64,000 bases of DNA. Origin: Bin87 sp965116785. GTDB lineage: Bacteria > Chloroflexota > Dehalococcoidia > Lucifugimonadales > UBA3495. The position numbers were made by a program, and so were the translations under genes. Position 1 is the first letter of the stretch. Every line of letters starts with the position of its first letter. The stretch covers positions 2,728,001-2,792,000 of the forward strand of contig OZ220731.1 in assembly GCA_965116785.1 (NCBI GenBank), given 5' to 3'. The notes beneath the pieces were generated by a model. It was not told the DNA's origin. It did no database searches and saw only the letters and a program-made list of their open reading frames with translations. Below, in pieces: positions 51,887 through 59,603 of this stretch.

Positions 51887-51926
51887 CGTTGCGATCACGA
51901 GATTGCCACGCTCCGCTCGCAATGAC
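51887..51926 (-). repeat. GTCATTGCGAGCG dispersed repeat, copy B
   Basis: On the minus strand GTCATTGCGAGCGGAGCGTG, then GCAATCTCGTGATCGCAACG, closely matches copy A at 32204-32240 with a few substitutions and a 2-3 nt insertion. It has no coding potential. Confidence 0.65.
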
Positions 51927-52066
51927 CGTCCGGCTGAAACTGGGTACGCAAGACAGCGCACGCAGGAGCCCGCCAGCGATGCATGGAGGACACCGGCCGA
52001 GCGTCTACCGAGGGCTGCGAGTCAATAATAACCACAAGTGAGACACCTGCATGAGCACGGTGTTTC

Positions 52067-52095
52067 TTGACTTTGACTGGGGCCAACACTACGAT
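52067..52095 (+). promoter_or_regulatory. Promoter of rny
   Basis: TTGACT (52067-52072), a 17-nt spacer and TACGAT (52090-52095) lie 54 nt before the rny start. SD GAGGAGG follows at 52138-52144. Confidence 0.6.
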
Positions 52096-52148
52096 AAGGT
52101 TAGGGCAAAATATCCCGAGCTAACGCTCAGACGGATCGAGGAGGATCT

Positions 52149-53681
52149 ATGCTAGAAATCGTCCTTGCCGTCCTGGCGGCAGCAGGGCTAGCAACAGCGA
52201 CAGCAGCAGTGGTTTGGCTGCTGATGTCAACCAAGAAAGGTGGAAATCAACTCGAACGCAGCCGAGAGGAGGCTGCGAACACCCTGACCCAGGCCGAAGA
52301 GGAGAAGCGGACCATCCTCCTGCAAGCGCAGGAAGAGGCGCTCAAAATCCGAGAGGCCGGCGACAAGGAGATTACGGAGCAACGGCGCGAACTCAACCGC
52401 ATGGAGCGCCGTTACATCCAGCGAGAAGAACAGCTCGACCGCAAAGTGGAGTCCCTGGAGGAGCAAGAATCGGAACTGGAACAGCGGGAAACGCACGCCA
52501 AGTCCGAATTGCAGAAAGCCGAGGACCTGAAACACCAGCACAACCGGGAGTTGGAACGGATCGCATCACTGTCCATCGACCAGGCGCGAGACATCGTGCT
52601 GAAGCGTGGCGAAGAGGAAGCATCTCACGAACTGGCTCGCCGCTACTATGAGTTGGAGAAGGAACACCAAACCCGGGCGGACGACAACGCCCGACGCATC
52701 CTCACCCTCGCCATAAACCGTCTTGCCACCGACGTGGTGTCGGAGAGCACGACAACTGTTGTTTCCCTGCCCAACGATGAGATGAAAGGTCGTCTCATCG
52801 GCCGCGAAGGACGTAACATACGGGCCCTCGAGGCCCATACCGGCGTGGACATCATCGTCGACGACACGCCCGGCATCGTAACGCTATCCTGCTTTGACCC
52901 GGTTCGCCGGGAGATAGCCAGGCTGGCGATGACCCAACTGGTCAAGGACGGGCGCATTCAGCCCACCCGCATCGAGGAAGCGGTCAACCGCGCCGAGCGC
53001 GACATCGAAGAGACGATGTGGCGCGCCGGCGAGGAGGCCACCTTCGAGGTGGGAGTGAGCGGGCTGGACCCCGAGCTCATCAAGCTGCTGGGGCGGCTCA
53101 AGTATCGCTACAGCTACGGCGAAAACGTGCTCACGCACTCCATCGAGGTGGGCCTGCTGGCCGGAATGCTGGCTTCCGAAGTCGGCGCCAACGTCCAGAC
53201 GGCGCGGACCGGCGGCCTGCTCCACGACATCGGCAAGGCCCTGACCCACGAAATACCCGGCCCGCACGCGGAGATCGGCTTCGACCTGACGACCCGTAAC
53301 GGCGTTGGATCGCTGGTCTGCAACTGCGTGCTGGAGCACCATGACGACGATCATTCCAGCATCGAGTCGTTCCTGGTGGCTGCTGCCGACGGGATCAGCG
53401 CCGCCCGCCCTGGCGCGCGCAAGGAATCCATCGAGCAGTACACCAGGCGGCTGCGGGAGCTGGAGGACACCGCGTACAGCTTCGATGGCGTGCAGCGGGC
53501 GTTCGCCATCCAGGCCGGCCGCGAGGTTCGGGTGATGGTGAGCCCCAACGACGTGGATGACGTGGCCTGCGCCAGCCTGGCGAGAGACATCGCCGGCAAG
53601 GTCTCCAAGGAGCTGCAGTTCCCCGGGCAGATCAAGGTCACCGTGATCCGCGAAACCCGGGAGGAAAGCGTCGCCAGGTAG
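52149..53681 (+). CDS. rny: Ribonuclease Y
   Basis: A 510-residue membrane-bound endoribonuclease that initiates mRNA decay. It has an N-terminal membrane helix (about 3-26), a long coiled coil (about 30-170), a KH domain (LPNDEMKGRLIGREGRNIRA and VDIIVDDTPGIVTLSCFDP) and an HD domain with LTHSIEVGLLAGMLASEVGA and GGLLHDIGKALTHE, followed by CVLEHHDDD. Length and order match Firmicutes RNase Y. SD GAGGAGG precedes ATG. ymdB and a PHP exonuclease-like protein follow in the same direction, giving an RNA-turnover cluster. Confidence 0.96.
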   Translation: MLEIVLAVLAAAGLATATAAVVWLLMSTKKGGNQLERSREEAANTLTQAEEEKRTILLQAQEEALKIREAGDKEITEQRRELNRMERRYIQREEQLDRKVESLEEQESELEQRETHAKSELQKAEDLKHQHNRELERIASLSIDQARDIVLKRGEEEASHELARRYYELEKEHQTRADDNARRILTLAINRLATDVVSESTTTVVSLPNDEMKGRLIGREGRNIRALEAHTGVDIIVDDTPGIVTLSCFDPVRREIARLAMTQLVKDGRIQPTRIEEAVNRAERDIEETMWRAGEEATFEVGVSGLDPELIKLLGRLKYRYSYGENVLTHSIEVGLLAGMLASEVGANVQTARTGGLLHDIGKALTHEIPGPHAEIGFDLTTRNGVGSLVCNCVLEHHDDDHSSIESFLVAAADGISAARPGARKESIEQYTRRLRELEDTAYSFDGVQRAFAIQAGREVRVMVSPNDVDDVACASLARDIAGKVSKELQFPGQIKVTVIRETREESVAR

Positions 53682-53712
53682 CCACTGGTTGGAAACGCCG
53701 ACGCGATTACAA

Positions 53713-53733
53713 GGGGCGACCGTGCGTCGCCCC
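53713..53733. repeat. GGGGCGAC-type hairpin between rny and ymdB (copy 4)
   Basis: GGGGCGAC and GTCGCCCC form a perfect 8-bp stem (10 bp with flanking AA/TT) around CGTGC. The weak T content after it suggests attenuation or a repeat element rather than a full terminator. Confidence 0.6.
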
Positions 53734-53762
53734 TTACAGCGTGGCCCTTTACGGATCATGTT

Positions 53763-54539
53763 ATGCGAGTCTTGATGATTGGGGACATAATCGGCAAGCC
53801 GGGCCGGAGCGCTCTTTCCCGATTGCTGCCCGACCTGCGTCGCGAGCTGAACATCAACTTGGTCACCGCCAACGCGGAGAACACGGCCGGCGGGTTCGGC
53901 CTCACTCCTAAAACGGCCAACGCCCTGTTGCAGGCCGGCGTTGACGTGATGACGTCGGGGAACCACATCTGGGACAAAAAAGAGATCCTGCCCCACATGG
54001 AGGAGTTGCCGCTGCTGCGGCCGGCCAACTACTACGGCGCGCCGGGCCGCGGCTGGATGATATTCGGCGACGTGATGGTGATGAACCTCCAGGGGCGGGT
54101 GTTCATGCCGCCCATCGACTGCCCGTTTCGCGAGGCGGACAAGCGGCTGGCCGAGGCGGAGACCGAGCTGGGCTTCGCGCCCAAAACGGTGGTGGTCGAC
54201 TTCCACGCCGAAGCGACCTCCGAAAAGCAGGGATTGGCCTGGTACCTGGACGGCCGGGTCAGCGCCGTTGTGGGCACGCACACACACGTGGCGACGGCCG
54301 ACACGCGCATCATGCCCGGCGGCACCGCCTACGTCAGCGACCTTGGGATGACGGGTCCCCAGGACTCGGTGATCGGCACCGAGGTTGCGCCGGTGCTGGA
54401 ACGGTTCCGCACCGGCCTGCCCCAGCGGTTCGAGCCGGCAAAGGGCGCGTGCATACTCAACTCCGTCCTGATCGACATCGATGACGACACGGGCCACGCC
54501 ACGGACATCGTGCGCATTGACCGCCGGATAGACGTATAA
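53763..54539 (+). CDS. ymdB: YmdB/TIGR00282 family metallophosphoesterase
   Basis: A 258-residue calcineurin-like phosphoesterase that in Bacillus hydrolyses 2',3'-cyclic nucleotides and is encoded next to rny, as here. Dimetal site: GDIIGKPGR, NAENTAGGFGL, SGNHIWDKKE, VVDFHAEATSEKQG and VVGTHTHVATADTRI. The order and length are those of the TIGR00282 family. ATG lacks a strong SD and follows a hairpin, so its expression may depend on read-through from rny. Confidence 0.94.
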   Translation: MRVLMIGDIIGKPGRSALSRLLPDLRRELNINLVTANAENTAGGFGLTPKTANALLQAGVDVMTSGNHIWDKKEILPHMEELPLLRPANYYGAPGRGWMIFGDVMVMNLQGRVFMPPIDCPFREADKRLAEAETELGFAPKTVVVDFHAEATSEKQGLAWYLDGRVSAVVGTHTHVATADTRIMPGGTAYVSDLGMTGPQDSVIGTEVAPVLERFRTGLPQRFEPAKGACILNSVLIDIDDDTGHATDIVRIDRRIDV

Positions 54540-54588
54540 CGAGCAGTAGAACCTTTGATATGACAAACCGCGCATACTGGGAGACCTG

Positions 54589-55461
54589 ATGACGATTTCT
54601 GTTGACCTGCACCTGCACACCACCGCGTCCGACGGGCGGCTGACGCCTACGGAACTGGTGGAACTGACCGCGTCCAAAGGACTGCGGACAATTTCGGTGA
54701 GCGACCACGACACCACGGCCGGCCTGGAAGAAGCCCAGCGGGCAGTGAAACGTGTCCAGGGCATGCGGTTGATCCCCGGGATCGAGCTGAGTTGTGACGT
54801 GCCGGGTGGCGAAGTGCACATGCTGGGCTACTTCATGGACATCGAAGACGCCGGATTCCAGGATATGCTGGCCGAGTTCCGCCAGGGCCGCCTCGCCCGC
54901 GGTGAGGGAATGGTGAAAAAGCTGGCCGAGTTCGGAATGGAAATCGAGTGGGAGCGCGTGCTGGAGATCGCCGGGGACGCCTCGGTGGGGCGGCCACACA
55001 TCGCGCAGGCGCTGGTCGAGAAGGGATATTTCCCTGAGCCGTCGGAAGCGTTCCGGGAATACCTGGGTCGCAACGGCAAGGCCTACGTGGAGCGGTCCAA
55101 GCTGACGCCGCCGGACGCGGTGAAACTGCTGAACGACGTGGGTGGCGTGGCGGTGTTTGCGCACCCATGGTTCGAGCGCCGGGGCAACGAGCCTGAGCCG
55201 GAACAATCGCTGATCGAGACGGTAGAAGAGTTGAAGGCCGCCGGTCTGCACGGCATGGAAGTCCATTACGCCATGTACGACGAGGCGACGGTGGACTGGC
55301 TGGCCGACGTGGCGCGGGCATACGACCTGATCCCGTGCGGCGGCAGCGACTATCACCACAGCGGAAACTCGCGAGAGCCGCTGCCCGGCATCAACGGGCC
55401 GCCGATGGAAACGGTGGAGCGGCTGGAGGAAGCCGCCCGGCTACTGGCGTCGCGCCGGTAG
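54589..55461 (+). CDS. PHP domain phosphoesterase (RNase AM/TrpH-like)
   Basis: A 290-residue PHP-domain protein of the YciV/TrpH group, some members of which are 5'-3' exoribonucleases or nucleoside-3',5'-bisphosphate phosphatases. Metal residues lie in VDLHLHTTASDGRLTP, TISVSDHDTTAG, PGIELSCDV, VAVFAHPW and CGGSDYHHSG. SD is weak (GGGAGACCTG). It follows ymdB by 49 nt. With rny and ymdB it may act in RNA or nucleotide turnover. Confidence 0.9.
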   Translation: MTISVDLHLHTTASDGRLTPTELVELTASKGLRTISVSDHDTTAGLEEAQRAVKRVQGMRLIPGIELSCDVPGGEVHMLGYFMDIEDAGFQDMLAEFRQGRLARGEGMVKKLAEFGMEIEWERVLEIAGDASVGRPHIAQALVEKGYFPEPSEAFREYLGRNGKAYVERSKLTPPDAVKLLNDVGGVAVFAHPWFERRGNEPEPEQSLIETVEELKAAGLHGMEVHYAMYDEATVDWLADVARAYDLIPCGGSDYHHSGNSREPLPGINGPPMETVERLEEAARLLASRR

Positions 55462-55502
55462 CGCGCGACCGCATCAGGGCCGGGCAACGGTGAGTTGCCG
55501 AC

Positions 55503-56219
55503 ATGTCAGGGGATGCGGCAACGCTGATCGGGCTGTGGGTGGTTGCCTATCTCATCGGCGCACTTCCGGTCTCCTATCTGCTGGGTCGGGCTCTGGGCGG
55601 GATCGACCTCCGCCAGCACGGCAGCGGCAACGTGGGTGCCAGCAATTTCGCCAGCCAGATGGGAAGGAAGTGGTGGCTGCCCATCGCCGTCATCGATATG
55701 GCCCGGGGCGCCGGACCGATCCTGGTTGGGCAGTACGCGCTGGGCCTGTCGCACATGGGTTGGTGGCTGATGCTGACCCCGCTATTCACGATTTTAGGCA
55801 ACGGTTGGTCGCCATTCCTGCGCTTCACGGGAGGACGGAGCGTCGGCGCATGGGCCGGCGGAATATTGGGGATGTCGCCGATCTTCTTTGCTGCGGGCGT
55901 GGTTTTGTACGTGCTGGGATGGCGTGTGACGCGGAGGTCCGCCGAGTGGCTGCTGGTAGTCATGATAGCGCTGCCGGCGATGGCGATGGCGTGGCCGGAG
56001 CGGTTGCTGTTGGTCGGCGGGAACGGGCAACTGGCGGCATTCGCTGCGGCGGGAGCGGCCCTGATACTGGTGAAGCGCCTGGCGTCCAACGGGCAGCCGG
56101 CGCCGGAGGACCTGTCGCGGAGCAAGGTGTTGCTCAACCGGCTGCTCCGGGACCGGGACATCGCCGACCGGGAGGAGTGGCTCGCGCGCACCGCCGAGTG
56201 CCGCAACGACCCGAGGTAA
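55503..56219 (+). CDS. plsY: PlsY-like glycerol-3-phosphate acyltransferase
   Basis: A 238-residue membrane acyltransferase of the PlsY family, which transfers an acyl group from acyl-phosphate to glycerol-3-phosphate to make lysophosphatidate. Conserved motifs are LRQHGSGNVGASNF (family GSGNxGATN with Ser for Thr) and GNGWSPFLRFTGGRSVGAW (family HxxPxFLxFxGGKGVAT with changes: His is Gly-Asn and Lys is Arg). These substitutions make this a diverged member. Five to six helices are predicted, plus a 40-residue C-terminal cytosolic tail. It follows the PHP gene by 41 nt. Confidence 0.78.
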   Translation: MSGDAATLIGLWVVAYLIGALPVSYLLGRALGGIDLRQHGSGNVGASNFASQMGRKWWLPIAVIDMARGAGPILVGQYALGLSHMGWWLMLTPLFTILGNGWSPFLRFTGGRSVGAWAGGILGMSPIFFAAGVVLYVLGWRVTRRSAEWLLVVMIALPAMAMAWPERLLLVGGNGQLAAFAAAGAALILVKRLASNGQPAPEDLSRSKVLLNRLLRDRDIADREEWLARTAECRNDPR

Positions 56220-56365
56220 CGCCGACTGGCGACACGCTTGGCGTCGCCATGGGCGCCACTCCGGCAATTCAGCGGCCAATCACAGCGTCCTGCGCCATCA
56301 GCGCCGTATCTCGCATACGTTGACACACCGAAGATAATGGTTACGCACCAGGGGATAACAAGGGT

Positions 56366-56875
56366 ATGGCGGAACAGCACACCGATTCTCAGGCGATGAC
56401 CTGTCACTGGCATCCGGCGGTGCCCACGGGCCTGTCCTGCAGCCAGTGCCGGCGGCCGATATGCACCGACTGCCTGGTGCAGGCGCCGGTTGGGATACGA
56501 TGCCGGGAGTGCGGCAGGCCCGTGCCGTTGCCGACCTTCGACGTGCGGCCGTCCAACTACGCCAAGGCGGTGGTTGCCGCCGCCGTGATCGGCGTCTTGG
56601 GCGTGATCCTGTGGCTGACGCTGATGTTCTTCACCGGCACGCGGTTCATAGCGTTCCTGGTCACGCCCGTGGCGGTGGGCTATGCGACGGGCGAGATCGT
56701 CAGCCGGGTGGTCAACCTGAAACGCAGCAAGGGACTGATGTACATTGCCGGCGGGACGGTGGTGATCAGCTCGCTAGTGGCCATGCTCCTGACCGGAGGC
56801 TTGGTGTTCAACCTATGGGGTATTCTCGCCCTCGTCGGCGGGGTCCTGATCGCCATCGGACGGGTCCGGCTTTAG
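56366..56875 (+). CDS. B-box-type zinc-finger membrane protein
   Basis: A 169-residue protein with an N-terminal B-box-like double zinc-binding segment (CHWHPAVPTGLSCSQCRRPI and CTDCLVQAPVGIRCRECGR) followed by three to four membrane helices from residue 66 on (VVAAAVIGVLGVILWLTLMF, LVTPVAVGYATGEIV, MYIAGGTVVISSLVAML, LWGILALVGGVLIAIG). The finger resembles the N-terminus of actinobacterial/Chloroflexota rhomboid proteases, but no rhomboid catalytic GxSG is present. Function is unknown. Confidence 0.75.
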   Translation: MAEQHTDSQAMTCHWHPAVPTGLSCSQCRRPICTDCLVQAPVGIRCRECGRPVPLPTFDVRPSNYAKAVVAAAVIGVLGVILWLTLMFFTGTRFIAFLVTPVAVGYATGEIVSRVVNLKRSKGLMYIAGGTVVISSLVAMLLTGGLVFNLWGILALVGGVLIAIGRVRL

Positions 56876-56949
56876 GCGTTCGCGCGGGATGCGTTCAGCC
56901 AAGCCGGAGCCATCAATCGTTCTCTACAACGAATGGGGCCCACTCCAGT

Positions 56950-57483
56950 TCAGCCAGCGGCCGAGTTCTCCGCCCAGAGCCGGCGCACAGTGTCCCGGGT
57001 CACGCCTGACCGGAAACCGCGACGCTGCAGGTAGTCCCACATCTTGCGGTGGAAATCCGCGTAGGGGATTGCGCCTCGCGTGAATAATCGCTGGGCGCGC
57101 CGCTCCCCTGCGCGATAGGCAGCGTCAACCTCATCCAGGCCGGTCAGCGCATCGTCTATGATCGGTTCAGCGATCCCCTTGGCGCGCAGCTCCCGACGGA
57201 TGAGCGAGGAACCGCGCGGTTTGCGCCGGTCGCGGCTCTTGCGCCATTGGCTGGCGTACTCGGCGTCATCCAGGTAGCCATACCGCTTGAGGGATGTCAG
57301 CGCCTGTTCAACGACGGGCTGCTGGAAATCGCGGCCCACGCGCCGCCGGACCTCGGCGACCGTCCTGGGCTTGAAGCTGACGTAGCGCAGGGCGACCCGC
57401 AGAGCGTCCGGATAGGAGTCTGATTTCTCCGGAGTCTCCAAGCCGCACCTCACTCGGCGCCGGTCGCCGGCCGGCCAGGCCAC
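56950..57483 (-). CDS. recX: RecX regulatory protein
   Basis: A RecX-family protein of up to 177 residues that modulates RecA filaments. It is made of three-helix repeats: LRVALRYVSFKPRTVAEVRR, then LTSLKRYGYLDDAEYASQW, GSSLIRRELRAKGI and a fourth repeat DYLQRRGFRSGVTRDTVRRL. Gene order recA-recX on the minus strand is conserved in bacteria. The start is uncertain: GTG 57483 gives the longest frame, but TTG 57441 has GAGG 6 nt upstream and is at least as plausible. Confidence 0.9.
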   Translation of the reverse strand: MAWPAGDRRRVRCGLETPEKSDSYPDALRVALRYVSFKPRTVAEVRRRVGRDFQQPVVEQALTSLKRYGYLDDAEYASQWRKSRDRRKPRGSSLIRRELRAKGIAEPIIDDALTGLDEVDAAYRAGERRAQRLFTRGAIPYADFHRKMWDYLQRRGFRSGVTRDTVRRLWAENSAAG

Positions 57484-57496
57484 CCGCCCAGTCCCG

Positions 57497-58612
57497 CTAG
57501 TTCAGGCTGACGGAGTTGGGGTTGGCGATGTAGGCGGCGACATCAGATACCGCGCCGTCCAGGTGGCCATTGGCCTCGCCGTCCATGGGCTCTTCGTCGG
57601 CCAACTCGTCACCGCGGATCAGGGCCTCGATCTCGTCGGCGATTTCACCGTGCTCCAGGAGGAAGTTCTTGGAGTTTTCGCGTCCCTGGCCCAGGCGGGT
57701 TTCACCGTAGGAGTAGAAGGCCCCAGCCTTCTTGATGATGTTCTGGTTCACGCCGATGTCAAGCAGGTCGCCCATCTTGCTGATGCCCTGGTTGAACATG
57801 ATATCGAACTCGGCGACGCGGAAAGGGGCTGCAACTTTGTTCTTGACGATGCGCGCGCGGACACGACTGCCGATGATTTCCGACCCTTGCTTCAGCGACT
57901 CGCTGCGGCGCAGGTCAATGCGCACGGAGCTGTAGAACTTGAGGGCCCGACCGCCGGGAGTGACCTCGGGGCTGCCGTAGCTGATGCCGATCTTCTCGCG
58001 GATCTGGTTGATGAAGACGACCGCGGTACGGGAGCGGTTGATGGTGGCCGTGAGCTTGCGCAGGGCCTGGGACATCAGGCGGGCCTGCATGCCGACGTGG
58101 ACGTCGCCCATGTCGCCTTCGATCTCGGCCTGGGGAACCAGGGCGGCAACGCTGTCGATGACGACGGCGTCAACCGCGCCGCTGCTGACCAGCTTCTCGG
58201 TGATGTCCAGCGCCTGCTCGGCGGAGTCAGGCTGGGAGATGAGCAGGTCGTTCAGGTCGAGGCCGCAGTTGGTGGCATAGTGCGGATCCAGGGCGTGCTC
58301 AGCGTCGATGTAGGCGGCAAGGCCGCCCATGCGCTGGGTCTCGGTCATGATGTGGATGGCAAGGGTGGACTTGCCGGCCGACTCCCCGCCGTAGATCTCG
58401 GTGACGCGGCCTCGGGGCAGTCCACCGACGCCCAGGGCAAGGTCCAGGGACAGCGAGCCAGTGGGGATCACGTTGGTGATAAGGTGGGCGACCTGCTCGT
58501 CGCCGCGCATCACCGCGCCCTTGCCGTGGTCCTTTTCGATACGACCCAGGGCGACCTCAAGGGCGGCCAGCTTGTTCTTGTCGAGATTCAGGGTTTCGGG
58601 GTTGATTGCCAT
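57497..58612 (-). CDS. recA: Recombinase RecA
   Basis: A 371-residue RecA, the strand-exchange and SOS-coprotease ATPase. The Walker A is GGESAGKSTLAIH (usual GPESSGKTT), loop L1 lies in EIEGDMGDVHVGMQARLMSQ, loop L2 in REKIGISYGSPEVTPGGRAL, Walker B in VDAVVIDSVAALVPQ. The acidic C-terminus (DELADEEPMDGEA) is present. A promoter with TTGCAT-17-TAAACT and a 15-bp inverted repeat lie upstream; recX follows 13 nt downstream. Confidence 0.97.
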   Translation of the reverse strand: MAINPETLNLDKNKLAALEVALGRIEKDHGKGAVMRGDEQVAHLITNVIPTGSLSLDLALGVGGLPRGRVTEIYGGESAGKSTLAIHIMTETQRMGGLAAYIDAEHALDPHYATNCGLDLNDLLISQPDSAEQALDITEKLVSSGAVDAVVIDSVAALVPQAEIEGDMGDVHVGMQARLMSQALRKLTATINRSRTAVVFINQIREKIGISYGSPEVTPGGRALKFYSSVRIDLRRSESLKQGSEIIGSRVRARIVKNKVAAPFRVAEFDIMFNQGISKMGDLLDIGVNQNIIKKAGAFYSYGETRLGQGRENSKNFLLEHGEIADEIEALIRGDELADEEPMDGEANGHLDGAVSDVAAYIANPNSVSLN

Positions 58613-58649
58613 CGTTAGCCTCCCGCACGGCTGGTTTGCACTTACGGGA

Positions 58650-58678
58650 AGTTTAGCACGCGCGTTCCATTAATGCAA
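58650..58678 (-). promoter_or_regulatory. recA promoter with overlapping inverted repeat
   Basis: On the minus strand TTGCAT (-35), a 17-nt spacer and TAAACT (-10, also TGC-extended) lie 38 nt before the recA ATG. An inverted repeat CCATT-N5-AATGG (58668-58682) covers the -35, a natural position for a damage-responsive repressor, but it is not a known LexA box. Confidence 0.65.
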
Positions 58679-58738
58679 TGGAGCAATGTCGTTATTTTGG
58701 CGGGATTTGCGGGGCCCACGGCCCCGGGGCTAGAAGTC

Positions 58739-58969
58739 TCAATACCCGCCGTCGAAGCCGATGGTCACAACGCCGTTCTCGACGATGATCGGGGTGATCC
58801 GCTCGCCGCCGGAGAGCTCGAGGAGGGCCGGCACCTGGTCGGGCTGCTTGGAGACGTCGATCTCGGTGTAGGCTACACGCTGGCGCCGGTAGTGCATCTT
58901 GGCCTGCGCGGAGAAGGGGCAGTCGGGATGGGTGTAAAGGATGATCTCGGTGTCGTTGGTGGTAGTCAA
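58739..58969 (-). CDS. Glutaredoxin-like (NrdH-type) small protein
   Basis: A 76-residue thioredoxin-fold protein. It begins with a typical glutaredoxin strand, IILYTHPDCPFSAQAKMHYR, with CPFS as the active site (monothiol-like because the second Cys is Ser), then YTEIDVSKQPDQVPALLEL, RITPIIVENGVVTIGF and a final GGY. The cis-Pro is in TPI. It may reduce or deliver Fe-S/ribonucleotide reductase partners. TTG 58969 is chosen because AGGAG lies 6-8 nt upstream; a longer frame to 59083 is not conserved. Confidence 0.82.
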   Translation of the reverse strand: MTTTNDTEIILYTHPDCPFSAQAKMHYRRQRVAYTEIDVSKQPDQVPALLELSGGERITPIIVENGVVTIGFDGGY

Positions 58970-59182
58970 TTTGCTCTCCTGCTGTTGCTGATGCAAAGTC
59001 TTGAGGCTGCGATGTACTTCCCGGTGGGAATTGTACGTAGGGGTTGGGGATAACGCAACGACAGACCTTCCCCGATGAGTCAATTTCGTTCCTCAGATTC
59101 GAACATCAACAAAGCCGGGCCGGCAATATTGCCGGCACACGTCGGAGACGCTACCCTGTAAAAACATCCGGAGAATCCATAC

Positions 59183-59542
59183 ATGACCACTCGGCAGTAT
59201 CAACAGAGCAGCGCGCATTTCCTGGCGCAGGCCAGACGGGAACTGGCCGACGGGGATCTCCCACAGGCATCTGAGAAGGGCTGGGGCGCTGCCGTCCAGA
59301 TCCTCAAGGCTGTCGCCGAACAGCGCGGCTGGGAACACAGCCGTCACCGACATCACCTCGTTACCGCCAGCCGGCTCCGGGCCGAGACCGGCGACGGCGA
59401 CATCCGCCGCTGGTTCAACACCGCCAGCGCCCTCCACGAGAACTTCTACGAGAACACGATGCCAGCTTTCGAGGTCGCGGAAAGCCTGGATGATGTCGAG
59501 GCCCTGCTGGGCAAGCTCGTACCGCTGCTGGACCAGGCGTAG
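59183..59542 (+). CDS. PaREP1-like/HEPN-like helical protein, copy 3
   Basis: A 119-residue relative of the tandem pair at 12532-13256. The shared core is HFLAQARRELADGDLPQASE, KGWGAAVQILKAVAEQRGWE and ALHENFYENTMPAFEVAESL; copy 2 has the same QASEK-WGA and a matching aromatic FHRCFYHDDLL segment. The family is of unknown function, and the distance between the copies argues for dispersed paralogues rather than one locus. The start ATG has GGAG upstream. Confidence 0.75.
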   Translation: MTTRQYQQSSAHFLAQARRELADGDLPQASEKGWGAAVQILKAVAEQRGWEHSRHRHHLVTASRLRAETGDGDIRRWFNTASALHENFYENTMPAFEVAESLDDVEALLGKLVPLLDQA

Positions 59543-59603
59543 TCTCGGCCACTGCGCCCAGACAAGTAGCAAAATCGCCTGTCCGACCCTGCCGGACACA
59601 CGG

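Larger units (their letters stand above)
51698..52148. other. Intergenic region with dispersed repeats and the rny promoter
   Basis: About 450 nt without a gene. It contains a fragment of the GTCATTGCGAGCG repeat (51771-51790), a stretch reading GCTCATGGTGAGCTTGTCGA at about 51834-51853 that is typical of short scattered repeats, a full repeat copy in inverse orientation (51887-51926), and the rny promoter at 52067-52095. Short frames inside it follow the repeats and are not believable genes. Confidence 0.6.

Noticed and set aside
52884..54821. A 645-codon minus-strand frame across rny and ymdB
   Set aside because: Spans two well-supported genes on the other strand and shows no family similarity.
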